DNA of 64,000 bases from Sphingobacteriales bacterium (GCA_016711285.1 JADJTG010000010.1:62001-126000), one strand, 5' to 3'. Shown: positions 7,928 through 18,439, numbered from the stretch's first letter. Numbers and translations are program-made. Notes: a model not told the origin generated them from the sequence alone.

Positions 7928-10087
7928 ATGACGAAGGTTAATATACGTCAGGATATTCACGGACGTGCCTTTGTATTTGCAGGTATTTTAATGATTATCG
8001 GCATTTTGTTTATGTTGCGTTTGGTAAAAATGCGAAGCGTGGACAAAAGCCATTGGCAAGCCTATAAAAATACCACGAAAACCAAAATAATAGAAGGAGC
8101 ACGCGGCACTATTTATGATAATCACAGCAATATATTGGTGAGCAGTGTAGAGCATTTTGATATTATCTGGGACGCTCGCACGGTACATCTTGATACTTTA
8201 AAAAAATATTTACCGACTTTGTGCAAAAAATTAGCACAATTTGCACCCCAAAAAACAGCAAAAGAGTACTATGCACTGATGTCAGAAGCATACAATAAAA
8301 ATAATCGCTATTTGAGGCTTTTTAAAAATTTGAATTATGAAGAAAAACAATATTTGCTCACTTTGCCTATTTTTAAATTGGGCAAAAACAAAGGTGGTTT
8401 TATAGAAGAGCCTAACCGCACCCGAATCCACACTTACGGCGATGCCGGCGCACGCACCTTGGGATATTGGCGCAACGACACATCAAAAGTGGGTTTGGAA
8501 GGATATTATGACAAATTTTTATTGGGTTCTACCGAACCTGTAGAAATGACAAAACACCCTTCCGGCACTTGGATACCCAAAAACGATATTCATTATGAGC
8601 AACGCAACGGCAATGATTTATATACTACCTTAGATATACGAGCGCAAGATTTAGCGCATCATGTGCTGAAAAAAGCCGTACAACAACACCAAGCAGACCA
8701 CGGCAGTGTAGTACTGATGGAAGTAAAAACTGGTAAAATATTGGCAATGGCAAATATTGCTACCAATAAAAAAGGAGAATACGGCGAATTTGAAAATCAC
8801 GCCATCAGCGAAGCTATTGACCCAGGTTCTACTTTCAAACTCGCCTCTATGTTGGCACTGCTCAACAGCGGCAAAGCCAACTTGGATACCAAAGTGTATA
8901 TTGATGCCCAGCAAGTACCTTTTTGCGACCACTTCGTGCGCGATGTAAAACCGCCGATTAAGGATACGCTTACCTTAGCAGAAGCAATGATTTATTCTTC
9001 TAATGTGGCTTTTACTAAATTGGTGTCTCAATATTTTGGGTTTCGTGGCGACCGCAACTGCCCGCAAGATGCAGAAAAAGACCGGCGACTCTCCAAAGAA
9101 TTTATCCAATTACTCAAAGCTACGCATATAGATCAGCCCACAGACATAGATTTGAGCGGCGAAAAAGTAACTCCTATCAAATCACCCGATGACGGCAAAA
9201 GAATATGGAGCGGTATTTCGCTGCCCTGGATTGCCTACGGCTACGAATTGGCTATCACGCCTATCCAAATTCTGTCACTTTATAATGCCATTGCCAACAA
9301 AGGAGTAATGATGCGCCCTTATTTAATGGAGCAAATAAAAAACGGAACTACAATTATAAAATCTTCAAAACCACAAAAAATAGCAACTGTCTGCGACTCC
9401 AAAACCGCTTTGCAAATTACGGAAGTACTTAAAAAAGTGGTACAAGAAGGAACTGCAAAAAACCTAAAAGATGCCATTGTACCGATTGCGGGCAAAACCG
9501 GCACCACACAACTCAGAGGCACCGACAAAAAAGAATATCAAGCCTCCTTTGTGGGTTTTTTTCCGGCAGATAATCCGCAAATTTCCTGTATTGTCGTCAT
9601 TAATAAACCGCAAACCGGCTCGTATTATGGGGCAGAAGTGGCTGCTCCGGTATTCAAAGAATTGGTGGAAAAATATTATCCGCTTGTACAGCATCAATAC
9701 AACCGCTTGGAGAACAGAACGGAACCAACAAATTATATTGCAGCAGCACCGCCTTTTAAAGCAGGTAATCGCGCCGACATTCAGAAGTTTTTTAAAAAAC
9801 ATATTCACAGCCGATGGGAAGATGCAGATACCATCTATGGCGACTGGATACAAACCACTGAACACAGCGACACGCTTAGAGCAGAAACTCGTGCAATACC
9901 AAAAATACAACAATATATTGTCCCTAATGTAGTGGGTATGGGCTTAAAAGATGCCTTGTTTTTATTGGAAAATCAGGGATTGAGAGTACATTTTTCGGGC
10001 GTTGGCACTATCAAACACCAGTCTATACAACCGGGAACACCTATCAGCAACGGACAAAATATCAGCATCAGGTTGTCGCCTTCCTAA
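7928..10087 (+). CDS. ftsI: Division-specific penicillin-binding protein (FtsI/PBP3) with PASTA domain
   Basis: A septal peptidoglycan transpeptidase of about 719 residues. It has a short cytoplasmic N-terminus, one membrane anchor (VFAGILMIIGILFMLRLV), a PBP dimerisation domain beginning at EGARGTIYD, and a transpeptidase domain with STFK (catalytic Ser at about 301), SSN (357-359) and KTGTT (from 523). A single PASTA domain closes the protein (from about IVPNVVGMGLKDAL). The ATG at 7928 starts just after ftsL; an in-frame ATG at 7880 would overlap ftsL by 26 bp and is less likely. The C-terminal PASTA domain is normal for Bacteroidota FtsI. FtsW, its polymerase partner, is encoded downstream. 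Confidence 0.94.
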   Translation: MTKVNIRQDIHGRAFVFAGILMIIGILFMLRLVKMRSVDKSHWQAYKNTTKTKIIEGARGTIYDNHSNILVSSVEHFDIIWDARTVHLDTLKKYLPTLCKKLAQFAPQKTAKEYYALMSEAYNKNNRYLRLFKNLNYEEKQYLLTLPIFKLGKNKGGFIEEPNRTRIHTYGDAGARTLGYWRNDTSKVGLEGYYDKFLLGSTEPVEMTKHPSGTWIPKNDIHYEQRNGNDLYTTLDIRAQDLAHHVLKKAVQQHQADHGSVVLMEVKTGKILAMANIATNKKGEYGEFENHAISEAIDPGSTFKLASMLALLNSGKANLDTKVYIDAQQVPFCDHFVRDVKPPIKDTLTLAEAMIYSSNVAFTKLVSQYFGFRGDRNCPQDAEKDRRLSKEFIQLLKATHIDQPTDIDLSGEKVTPIKSPDDGKRIWSGISLPWIAYGYELAITPIQILSLYNAIANKGVMMRPYLMEQIKNGTTIIKSSKPQKIATVCDSKTALQITEVLKKVVQEGTAKNLKDAIVPIAGKTGTTQLRGTDKKEYQASFVGFFPADNPQISCIVVINKPQTGSYYGAEVAAPVFKELVEKYYPLVQHQYNRLENRTEPTNYIAAAPPFKAGNRADIQKFFKKHIHSRWEDADTIYGDWIQTTEHSDTLRAETRAIPKIQQYIVPNVVGMGLKDALFLLENQGLRVHFSGVGTIKHQSIQPGTPISNGQNISIRLSPS

Positions 10088-10209
10088 AACGAAAGACATA
10101 TCATTGATTTTTTTATTTTTTTTTAAACATAATAAACTATTGGTTTTAAATACTTTATTTATATAAAAAACAAATTAATATATTATTGTATTTTTCCTCA
10201 TAAACATAT

Positions 10210-11685
10210 ATGAACATTTTGTTGCAAAACGCTCTGAAAGATATTGAGTATATCCGACTTCAGGGCGATTATATTTCCTCAATACAGATACATCAGATTA
10301 CTGCCGACTCGCGACAGGTTGGAAAGAGTAGTATTTTTGTAGCAATAAAAGGCACTCAAAGCGACGGACACCAATATATAAACAAAGCGGTGGACCAAGG
10401 TGCAGTGGCGATAGTATGCGAGGAAATACCGCCGCAGATACACCCGCAGGTGCTGTATGTGCAAGTAAAAAATAGTGCCGCTGCTTTGGGCAACATCGCT
10501 GCCAATTGTTGCGGAAACCCCTCCAAATATTTAAAAGTAGTGGGTATTACCGGCACCAACGGCAAAAGCACCATCGCTACGTTGCTGTATCATTTATATT
10601 TGCAGTTGGGCTACAAAACGGGGCTTATTTCCACCATTCGCTACATGGTACACCGGCGCGAATCAGAAGCCACACATACTACACCCGATGCAGTTACTTT
10701 ACAATCTTTATTGGCAGAAATGGTAGCCGAAGGCTGTGAGTATTGTTTTATGGAGGTTAGCTCCCACGCAGTAGTACAACAGCGCATAGCTGGTTTGCAT
10801 TTTACAGGTGCTATTTTTACTAATTTATCGCACGATCATTTAGATTTTCATAAAACTTTTGATGAATATCTGAAAGCAAAAAAAATGTTTTTTGACCAGT
10901 TGCCTGCTACTGCTTTTGCATTGAGTAATATAGATGATAAGCGCGGCAATGTAATGCTGCAAAATACGGCAGCACACTGCTATACTTATGCGCTGAAATC
11001 TTTTGCCGACTTCCGGCTGCGCTTGGTGGAGCAAACACTCGGCAGTATGGTGCTGGAAATAGACGGAAAAGAAGTACACACACGCCTGATGGGTGAGTTC
11101 AACGCCTACAATTTGTTGGCAGTATATGCAAGTGCTGTTTTATTGCACAGCGACCCTACTGAAGTGCTGCAAGCCTTGAGTTTGTTGCAGGCTGCCGAAG
11201 GGCGTTTTGATTTTGTGGTGCAGCGCAACCGCCGTATTATGGGTATTGTGGATTATGCACATACGCCCGATGCTTTGGAAAAAACCCTCCACGCCATTCA
11301 GGAGTTGCGGCGGCACAACGGCGGCAACCATATTATTACCGTGGTGGGCTGTGGCGGCGACCGCGACCGCAGCAAACGCCCTAAAATGGCGGCTATTGCG
11401 GCTTCGTTCAGCGACAAAGTGATTTTAACTTCCGATAATCCGCGCACCGAGTCGCCGCAGGCTATTTTAGATGATATGAAACAAGGCATCAACAGCGAAC
11501 ACGCCCACAAAACACTGAGCATAGAAAACCGCCGCGAAGCCATAAAAACCGCCGTGATGCTCGCTCAAAGCGGCGATATGATTTTGGTGGCAGGTAAAGG
11601 ACACGAAAAATATCAGGAAATTAACCACATCAAATATCCTTTTGATGATAAAGAAGAACTAAAACAGGCATTAGCATTAGATTAA
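10210..11685 (+). CDS. murE: UDP-MurNAc-L-Ala-D-Glu:meso-diaminopimelate ligase
   Basis: Adds the third amino acid of the peptidoglycan stem peptide, using ATP, in the cytosol. The ATP loop GITGTNGKST lies near residues 113-122 and HTTPDAVTLQ follows. The DNPR motif (TSDNPRTE, near residue 409) is the family marker for meso-diaminopimelate rather than lysine. The length of 491 residues is standard and the frame is intact. It follows ftsI after a 122-bp AT-rich gap in which I see no convincing promoter or terminator, so it is probably cotranscribed. Confidence 0.96.
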   Translation: MNILLQNALKDIEYIRLQGDYISSIQIHQITADSRQVGKSSIFVAIKGTQSDGHQYINKAVDQGAVAIVCEEIPPQIHPQVLYVQVKNSAAALGNIAANCCGNPSKYLKVVGITGTNGKSTIATLLYHLYLQLGYKTGLISTIRYMVHRRESEATHTTPDAVTLQSLLAEMVAEGCEYCFMEVSSHAVVQQRIAGLHFTGAIFTNLSHDHLDFHKTFDEYLKAKKMFFDQLPATAFALSNIDDKRGNVMLQNTAAHCYTYALKSFADFRLRLVEQTLGSMVLEIDGKEVHTRLMGEFNAYNLLAVYASAVLLHSDPTEVLQALSLLQAAEGRFDFVVQRNRRIMGIVDYAHTPDALEKTLHAIQELRRHNGGNHIITVVGCGGDRDRSKRPKMAAIAASFSDKVILTSDNPRTESPQAILDDMKQGINSEHAHKTLSIENRREAIKTAVMLAQSGDMILVAGKGHEKYQEINHIKYPFDDKEELKQALALD

Positions 11686-11776
11686 CTGTATATTTGCTTT
11701 TTGGTATAAGTCTGTCGCAGACACAGTCGTTTTATTATATATATATTTTATTAAAAGCAGTCATGCTTCTGTCAAT

Positions 11777-13027
11777 ATGCTCTACTATCTGTTTGATTTT
11801 TTAGATAAACACTACAATTTTGTAGGAGCCGGATTGTTTCAATATTTGACGTTCCGCTCACTTATTGCTGTGTTGATAGCCCTGTTGATTTCTTGGGTTT
11901 TGGGGGGATATTTTATCAATACACTCAAAAAATTGCAATTTAAAGAAACTATACGCACTTTGGGGCTGCCCGGCGAAGAGAAGAAAAAAGGCACGCCCAC
12001 GATGGGCGGCATTATTATTTTAAGTGCGATTTTGTTGCCTACCATATTGCTGTGCCGTTTGGATAATGTGTATGTGTGGCTGATGATTATTATTACTTTG
12101 TGGCTGGGTTTTATCGGTTTTTTAGATGATTATATCAAAGTATTTAAAAAAGATAAAGAAGGACTCAAAGCGCGTTTTAAGCTGATAGGACAATTTGGTG
12201 TGGGTATTTTGGTGGGTGCAGTGATGTATTTTCATCCTTCAGTGGTCATTCGCAAAGAAATCAGCACTACACCCCAGATTCAAGTGGCACACGAAGTACA
12301 ACGACACCAGGAGCCGTTTAACGGGCGCACCGTAAGCGACTATCGCGCTCCGCTCAGTACTGTTCCTTTTTTAAAAAACAGCGAATTTGATTACAGAAAA
12401 ATTATTTTCTGGGCAGATGAAAGCACACAAATGCGTTGGGCGTGGCTCTTGTATATTCCTTTGATTACGCTTATTATTGCTTTTATTTCCAATGGTGTTA
12501 ATCTCACCGATGGTATTGATGGTTTGGCAACGGGCGTATCGGCGGTGGTCATGCTCACCCTCGGCATACTGGCGTATGTGTCGGGCAATTTCATCGCCGC
12601 CAAGTATCTCAATATTATGTACTTGCCAAATACGGGCGAGTTGGTCATTTTTGCAGCTGCTTTTATGGGAGCGTGTATCGGTTTTTTGTGGTACAATTCC
12701 TATCCAGCTACCGTATTTATGGGAGATACGGGCAGTTTGGCAATCGGCGGCATTGTTGCGGCTTTTGCCATTATTATTCGCAAAGAGTTTTTGTTGCCCG
12801 TATTGTGTGGCGTGTTTATTATAGAAAATTTGTCGGTGATGGTGCAGGTTTCTTATTTTAAATATACTAAAAGGAAATACGGCGAAGGCAGGCGTTTGCT
12901 GAAAATGTCGCCGCTACATCATCATTACCAAAAACTCAATATGCACGAATCTAAAATTGTAACGCGATTTTGGATAGTGAGCATTTTATTGGCGATAATT
13001 ACCCTGATGCTTTTGAAAGTAAGATAA
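11777..13027 (+). CDS. mraY: Phospho-MurNAc-pentapeptide transferase MraY
   Basis: Makes lipid I by transferring phospho-MurNAc-pentapeptide to undecaprenyl phosphate at the inner membrane. The 416-residue protein has about ten hydrophobic segments, the FLDDYIK motif, NLTDGIDGLA (catalytic Asp region, from about residue 241) and the SPLHHHYQKL motif. A longer extracytoplasmic insertion (about residues 155-210) is usual in Bacteroidota MraY. It lies between murE and murD as in the standard cluster order. Confidence 0.96.
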   Translation: MLYYLFDFLDKHYNFVGAGLFQYLTFRSLIAVLIALLISWVLGGYFINTLKKLQFKETIRTLGLPGEEKKKGTPTMGGIIILSAILLPTILLCRLDNVYVWLMIIITLWLGFIGFLDDYIKVFKKDKEGLKARFKLIGQFGVGILVGAVMYFHPSVVIRKEISTTPQIQVAHEVQRHQEPFNGRTVSDYRAPLSTVPFLKNSEFDYRKIIFWADESTQMRWAWLLYIPLITLIIAFISNGVNLTDGIDGLATGVSAVVMLTLGILAYVSGNFIAAKYLNIMYLPNTGELVIFAAAFMGACIGFLWYNSYPATVFMGDTGSLAIGGIVAAFAIIIRKEFLLPVLCGVFIIENLSVMVQVSYFKYTKRKYGEGRRLLKMSPLHHHYQKLNMHESKIVTRFWIVSILLAIITLMLLKVR

Positions 13028-13112
13028 TATAACAAAAATTGCCGCCTTTGACGGTATATTTTTCAAAACCTATCAAAAAAAAGTTACTTGTAAATTATTC
13101 ATACAGCAACTG

Positions 13113-14468
13113 ATGAAACAGCAAAAAATTGCGGTGCTCGGCGCGGGCGAAAGCGGTGTAGGAGCAGCGATATTGGCACAACAAAAAGGATTCGAGGTGT
13201 GGGTGTCGGATATAGGTGCAATTTTGCCGATATATAAAGCGGAATTAGAACGATATGGCATCGCTTATGAAGAAGGGCAACATACCGTAGAGCGCATCTG
13301 TGATGCCGCCGAAGTCATCAAGAGTCCGGGTATTCCTGAAAAAGCCGGCTTAATACAAGTGCTGCGCCAACGCAGTATTCCCATTATTTCCGAAATAGAA
13401 TTTGCAGCCCGCTATACCAAAGCCTTCATCATCGCCATTACCGGAAGCAACGGAAAATCTACCAGCACTCAACTTACTTACGAGTTGCTGCGCGATGGGG
13501 GTTTTGATGTGGGATTAGGCGGCAATATCGGTGATAGCTTTGCCAAACAAGTGGCTCTTTTTCCTGAAAGAGCCTACTATGTGCTGGAAGTCAGTAGTTT
13601 TCAGTTAGATGATTCCTTGCATTTTAAACCCGATATTGCGCTGCTGCTTAATATTACTCCCGACCACTTAGACCGCTACAACTACGACTTTCAGCAATAC
13701 ATAGCGTCTAAATTCCGAATTATTGCCAACAGCACCGCCAACGACTGGTTGATTTATTGGCAAGATGATACTGCTATTCAGCAATATTTACAAAGCCGTA
13801 ATTATGCCGTGTGCCGCGCTCCTTTTGCTCTCTCCCAATATCGCGACAATTATATTTATATTACACACAACGATACACAACTCGCCATTGACCTGCAAGA
13901 AACGAGCCTCAAAGGAAAACACAACGCCCTGAATATGATGGCTGCCGTAAAAGCCGCATTGTTGGTGGGTGTGACAGAAAAAAGTATTCGCCACACACTA
14001 AAAAACTTCAGCGCGTTGGAGCACCGTTTGGAGCCGGTGGCGACTGTGCGCGGTGTACAATACATCAACGACTCCAAAGCCACCAACATAGACTCGGCGT
14101 TTTTTGCTTTGGAGGCGATGCAACAACCGGTGGTGTGGATTGTGGGCGGCACTGACAAAGGCAACGATTACAGCCTATTAAATGATTTGGTACAACAAAA
14201 AGTGCGTGCTATTGTGTGTTTGGGAAAAGACACTCAAACCATTGAAAATGCTTTTATCGCTATACAGCACAATCTGGTGCATACCCGCTCTATGGCAAGT
14301 GCCGTGCATGTGGCACAAAGCTACGCACAAGCCGGCGATGTGGTGCTTTTGGCACCTTGCTGTGCAAGTTTTGATTTATTCAAAAACTACATAGACAGAG
14401 GCAGACAATTCAAAGCACAAGTATTGGCTTTATTGGCAGCTTCCGAAACCGATGCAACGGCACAGTAA
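13113..14468 (+). CDS. murD: UDP-N-acetylmuramoyl-L-alanine:D-glutamate ligase
   Basis: Adds D-Glu to UDP-MurNAc-L-Ala with ATP. A dinucleotide-like VLGAGESGVGAA opens the protein, the ATP loop GSNGKST is at residues 111-117, and NDSKATN and GGTDKG follow in the C-terminal half. The length of 451 residues is standard. The ATG is unambiguous, and the gene ends 67 bp before the preferred ftsW start. Confidence 0.96.
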   Translation: MKQQKIAVLGAGESGVGAAILAQQKGFEVWVSDIGAILPIYKAELERYGIAYEEGQHTVERICDAAEVIKSPGIPEKAGLIQVLRQRSIPIISEIEFAARYTKAFIIAITGSNGKSTSTQLTYELLRDGGFDVGLGGNIGDSFAKQVALFPERAYYVLEVSSFQLDDSLHFKPDIALLLNITPDHLDRYNYDFQQYIASKFRIIANSTANDWLIYWQDDTAIQQYLQSRNYAVCRAPFALSQYRDNYIYITHNDTQLAIDLQETSLKGKHNALNMMAAVKAALLVGVTEKSIRHTLKNFSALEHRLEPVATVRGVQYINDSKATNIDSAFFALEAMQQPVVWIVGGTDKGNDYSLLNDLVQQKVRAIVCLGKDTQTIENAFIAIQHNLVHTRSMASAVHVAQSYAQAGDVVLLAPCCASFDLFKNYIDRGRQFKAQVLALLAASETDATAQ

Positions 14469-14535
14469 TTATATAATATTACTATACTTATACTCTTTTT
14501 CTTTATTTCATCACCCCAAAACCATTTTATTTTTT

Positions 14536-15726
14536 ATGCAAAGTAAATTTATTGACAGAATTACGGCTATGGAAGGTAATCGTTGGATATGGGCGATTAT
14601 TACCTTATTGATGGTATGGTCTATTTTATTGAGCTTTAGCACCCTGAGCAGTTTGGCATATAAAAACTATTCGGGCATATTGAGTTATGTAATGAATAAG
14701 CATGTTGTTTATTTAGTAGTAGGTTTATTGATGGTGATGATCATACACAAAATTAATTATCGGAAATACACTTTATATACCAAACATATCTTAATATCGA
14801 GTATTGTACTGCTAATACTTACATTAGTGATAGGTAAAGAAGTAAATGGTGCTGCACGCTGGTTAGAAATTCCCCTTATCGGATTTCAGTTTCAAACTTC
14901 AGAATTTGCCAAATTAGGATTGGTCATTTATTTAGCGCATTTAATATCTGTCAAACGAAAAGAAACAGAATCTTTGGAAGTGTTTTTGAGTGGTATTTTC
15001 CCGACTTTTATTATTGTGCTGTTCATAGCTCCGGCAAATTTATCATCAGCCCTGTTGATGTTTATGGTAGCGATGATGATGATGTTTTTGGGGCGTTTTA
15101 ATTTAAAATATTTGGCTATTACTGCCGGAGGTTTAATAGCTGCCTTGATAATGGCCATTGGAATTTTAGCATTTATACCCGACTCTTATCTGAAAGATAC
15201 AGGGCGTGTTTTAACATGGAAACACCGTGTTTTGGGAGATGGGGGAGCAGAAGAAATAGGTTTTCAAGAACAACAAGCCTACATTACGCTCACCGAAGGA
15301 AATTTCTTTGTGGGTACAGGAGCAACTTATACACCTCAAGCCACCGCTTTGCCTTATGCTTATAACGATTATATTTTTTGTATAATTGTAGCGCAATTTG
15401 GTTTGTTCGGGGCATTTTTGATTATTACCATTTATATTATGCTGTTTATAGCCTGCATCAATATTTTTAAAGACAGCGAAGGCTCTTTCGGGGCTTTGTT
15501 GGTGCTGGGGCTGAGTATGCTGATTGTGGTGCAAGCCTTTGTGCATATCGCCGTGAACATAGGTTGGTTTTTTCCTACCGGTATTACGCTGCCCTTGGTG
15601 AGCAAAGGGGGCAGCTCTATATTTTCTACCTGTATTGCCTTGGGCATTATTTTGAGTGTAAGCCGCTACAACGAAAAAAAACGCAGCCTATCCACTTCTC
15701 ATCACAAAGCCCAACCTACTATATAA
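14536..15726 (+). CDS. ftsW: Peptidoglycan glycosyltransferase FtsW
   Basis: A SEDS-family lipid II polymerase for septal wall synthesis, an inner-membrane protein with about ten hydrophobic segments (396 residues). Family signatures include NGAARWLEIPLIGFQFQTSE near the middle and GWFFPTGITLPLVSKGGSS near the end. The ATG at 14536 is chosen; an in-frame ATG at 14452 would overlap murD and add 28 residues that are not part of the family. It ends only 6 bp before murG, so the two are cotranscribed. Confidence 0.95.
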   Translation: MQSKFIDRITAMEGNRWIWAIITLLMVWSILLSFSTLSSLAYKNYSGILSYVMNKHVVYLVVGLLMVMIIHKINYRKYTLYTKHILISSIVLLILTLVIGKEVNGAARWLEIPLIGFQFQTSEFAKLGLVIYLAHLISVKRKETESLEVFLSGIFPTFIIVLFIAPANLSSALLMFMVAMMMMFLGRFNLKYLAITAGGLIAALIMAIGILAFIPDSYLKDTGRVLTWKHRVLGDGGAEEIGFQEQQAYITLTEGNFFVGTGATYTPQATALPYAYNDYIFCIIVAQFGLFGAFLIITIYIMLFIACINIFKDSEGSFGALLVLGLSMLIVVQAFVHIAVNIGWFFPTGITLPLVSKGGSSIFSTCIALGIILSVSRYNEKKRSLSTSHHKAQPTI

Positions 15727-15732
15727 AATAAT

Positions 15733-16845
15733 ATGACAAAATCAGCACCTCTCAAAGTAATTATCAGTGGCGGTGGAACGGGCGGACATATTTTTCCGGC
15801 AATTGCCATTGCCAATGCCATCAAAACAAAAGTACCCGATGCTGATATTCTGTTTGTGGGTGCGCAAGGGCGTATGGAAATGAAAAAAGTACCCGATGCG
15901 GGTTATCCGATTGTAGGGCTATGGATTAGCGGCTTGCAGCGAAGTTTGTCTTTACAAAATCTGAGTTTTCCTTTTAAAGTAATTTCCAGCTTGTGGAAGG
16001 CAAACAGGATTTTGAGCCGTTTTAAGCCACAGATTGCCATTGGTGTGGGCGGCTATGCCAGTGGAGCTTTGTTGCAGGCGGCAGTTTGGCGAAATATACC
16101 GATATTAATACAAGAGCAAAATTCATATCCGGGCATCACCAATAAAATTTTGGCACGCCACGCCCGCTGTATTTGTGTAGCTTACGAAGGGTTGGAGCGT
16201 TTTTTTCCCGCTGAAAAAATATGCTTGCTCGGCAATCCGGTGCGCAGTAGCATCAGCAATGTAGCACTGCTCAATCCGCTTGCAAGCAAACAACTGTTGG
16301 GGTTTCGCAGCAATGCGCCTCTGCTTTTTGCTACCGGCGGCAGTTTGGGAGCACGCGCCCTCAATGAAGCCTTAGCTCAAAATTTACCGACCATACGCCA
16401 ATATGGTTTGCAATTGCTTTGGCAATGTGGCGAATATTACTACGAACAATACCGACATTTGGAAACATCGCACGCCGATTGGCTAAAAATAGTACCTTTT
16501 GTAAAGGAAATGAACCAAGCCTACGCCGCCGCCGATTTTATTCTTTCAAGGGCGGGTGCACTTTCCATCGCCGAACAACAAATTGTGGGAAAACCTCTGA
16601 TATTGATGCCCTCGCCCAATGTAGCCGAAGACCACCAAACCGCCAATGCTATGGCATTGGTGGCACAACAAGCCGCTTTACTCCTCAAAGATGCCGAAGC
16701 AACAGCGCAATTACCCGCGTTATTGCACCAATTACTCCACAACACCGAAATGGCAGAACAGCTGTCTGCTAATTTAAAAAAAATGGCAAAAACAGACGCA
16801 GCAGATAAAATTGCGACTCAAGCAATATTTTTGGCAAAAAATTAA
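15733..16845 (+). CDS. murG: UDP-GlcNAc:undecaprenyl-PP-MurNAc-pentapeptide GlcNAc transferase
   Basis: Converts lipid I to lipid II on the inner face of the cytoplasmic membrane. The GT28-family N-terminal loop SGGGTGGHIFPA is at residues 12-23. QEQNSYPGITN and the UDP-GlcNAc-binding GGSLGA and SRAGALSIAEQ segments are present. The length of 370 residues is normal. It starts 6 bp after ftsW. Confidence 0.96.
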   Translation: MTKSAPLKVIISGGGTGGHIFPAIAIANAIKTKVPDADILFVGAQGRMEMKKVPDAGYPIVGLWISGLQRSLSLQNLSFPFKVISSLWKANRILSRFKPQIAIGVGGYASGALLQAAVWRNIPILIQEQNSYPGITNKILARHARCICVAYEGLERFFPAEKICLLGNPVRSSISNVALLNPLASKQLLGFRSNAPLLFATGGSLGARALNEALAQNLPTIRQYGLQLLWQCGEYYYEQYRHLETSHADWLKIVPFVKEMNQAYAAADFILSRAGALSIAEQQIVGKPLILMPSPNVAEDHQTANAMALVAQQAALLLKDAEATAQLPALLHQLLHNTEMAEQLSANLKKMAKTDAADKIATQAIFLAKN

Positions 16846-16942
16846 GTAAATTTTTTTTAAGTATTTTTTAAGTTTTATAAAAAAACAGATACTGGTTTAC
16901 AATGGTTTATAAAAATTTGCTTAAAAAAATTTTTAAAATTAT

Positions 16943-16973
16943 TTTGAGGTATTGCCAATTTAGTCTATATTTG
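16943..16973 (+). promoter_or_regulatory. Internal Bacteroidetes-type promoter before murC
   Basis: TTTG (16943-16946), 19 bp and TATATTTG (16966-16973) match the -33/-7 consensus fully. The motif lies in the 241-bp AT-rich gap between murG and murC, so murC-ftsQ-ftsA-ftsZ can be transcribed separately from the upstream wall genes. The leader to the murC start would be about 105 nt. Confidence 0.75.
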
Positions 16974-17086
16974 CTTGCATATTTACTTAAATCATAATAT
17001 CAGCCGTATTTAAAATTATTTTCTACTACTTTACGATACCACAGCATTTCTTTTCTGCCTTTTCTTCATTCTTAAAAAGAATTTCT

Positions 17087-18439
17087 TTGCTCCCTTTTTC
17101 CGACATATCACATATTTATTTCATCGGTATCGGTGGTATTGGTATGAGTGCCTTAGCGCGTTATTTTGCAGCACAGGGTATTCAGGTAGCAGGATATGAT
17201 AAAACGCCTACCCCTCTGACCGCAGCTTTGACAGCGGAAGGAATGGATATTCATTTTGAAGATGATATTAACCAATTGCCGGAGCATATAGATATGGTGA
17301 TTTATACACCGGCTATTCCTGCTAATCATAGCGAATTGAATTATTTGCGCGAAAAAGGATACAAAATTTATAAACGCTCGGAGGTGTTGGGAAAAATAAG
17401 TGAAGGTAAATATACTATTGCCATTGCAGGCACACACGGCAAAACCAGCATTACTGCTATGGTGGCTTTTGTTTTGAATTATTGCAAAGTGAATTGTACT
17501 GCCCTGATTGGCGGCATTGCCCGCAATTTCAACAGCAACTTTATGGGTGGCAACGATGCTGTGATGGTATTAGAAGCTGACGAATACGACCGCTCCTTTT
17601 TACGGCTGCACCCGAATATCGCTGTTATTACTGCCTGCGATGACGATCACCTCGACATTTACGGCACAGGTGCAGCTATGCGTGATGCTTTTGAAGCATT
17701 TACTGCCAATATAGTGGAAGGTGGCACCCTCATCATCAAAAAGAATCTGCCTTTGCAAGTACGGGCAGAGCGTGTTTATACCTATCATTTAGATGATGTA
17801 CAAAGCAATTATTATGTGAGCAACATAAACATCGAAGATGGTGTATATCATTATCAAATTCACAGCGAACACCTGCCTGATGCCACATATTGCGGTGCCA
17901 CGGCAGCTCTGCTGCGCATTGGTGGCATTCACAATATAGAAAACAGTGTGGCAGTGTGGGCGGTAGCGCAACAGCTAAATTTGCCCGCCGACCAAGTAAT
18001 TGCCGCTATTGCTGCTTTTCAAGGTATTAAAAGACGATTTGAATATATACGCCGTTCAGAAGATTTAGTGGTGATTGACGATTACGCCCATCATCCTGCC
18101 GAAATCAGTATGCTGCTCAAATCTGTGCGTGCCCTCTACCCTGCCCAAACTATACGGGTAATATTTCAGCCGCACCTGTACAGCCGCACCCGCGATTTGG
18201 CACAGGGCTTTGCGGATAGTTTGGCTCTCGCAGATGAAGTATATTTGTTGCCCATTTATCCGGCACGCGAAATTGCAATATCCGGTATTACTTCCGAGTG
18301 GCTGGCAAATATGTTGCCCAATTGCAAAGGAGTAATAAACAAAATACAAGCGCGCGAAATGATGCTGCATACCCCCAAAGGCATTTGGTGTACGGTAGGA
18401 GCAGGAGATATAGACCAAATATTAGACATTTATTTTTAA
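17087..18439 (+). CDS. murC: UDP-N-acetylmuramate:L-alanine ligase, TTG start
   Basis: Adds L-Ala to UDP-MurNAc with ATP, the first amino acid of the stem peptide. The N-terminal nucleotide motif FIGIGGIGMSALA and the ATP loop GTHGKTS (residues 115-121) are present, as are EADEYDRSF, HHPAEI and FQPHLYSRT. The length of about 450 residues is normal. No ATG or GTG exists in frame between the upstream stop (16988-16990) and the GIGGIGM motif itself, so the TTG at 17087, preceded by an A/G-rich stretch, is the best start. Confidence 0.95.
   Translation: MLPFSDISHIYFIGIGGIGMSALARYFAAQGIQVAGYDKTPTPLTAALTAEGMDIHFEDDINQLPEHIDMVIYTPAIPANHSELNYLREKGYKIYKRSEVLGKISEGKYTIAIAGTHGKTSITAMVAFVLNYCKVNCTALIGGIARNFNSNFMGGNDAVMVLEADEYDRSFLRLHPNIAVITACDDDHLDIYGTGAAMRDAFEAFTANIVEGGTLIIKKNLPLQVRAERVYTYHLDDVQSNYYVSNINIEDGVYHYQIHSEHLPDATYCGATAALLRIGGIHNIENSVAVWAVAQQLNLPADQVIAAIAAFQGIKRRFEYIRRSEDLVVIDDYAHHPAEISMLLKSVRALYPAQTIRVIFQPHLYSRTRDLAQGFADSLALADEVYLLPIYPAREIAISGITSEWLANMLPNCKGVINKIQAREMMLHTPKGIWCTVGAGDIDQILDIYF

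Noticed and set aside
11710..11722. GTCTG-TCG-CAGAC hairpin between murE and mraY
   Set aside because: The stem is only 5 bp and is not directly followed by a T run; unlikely to terminate in the middle of the cluster.
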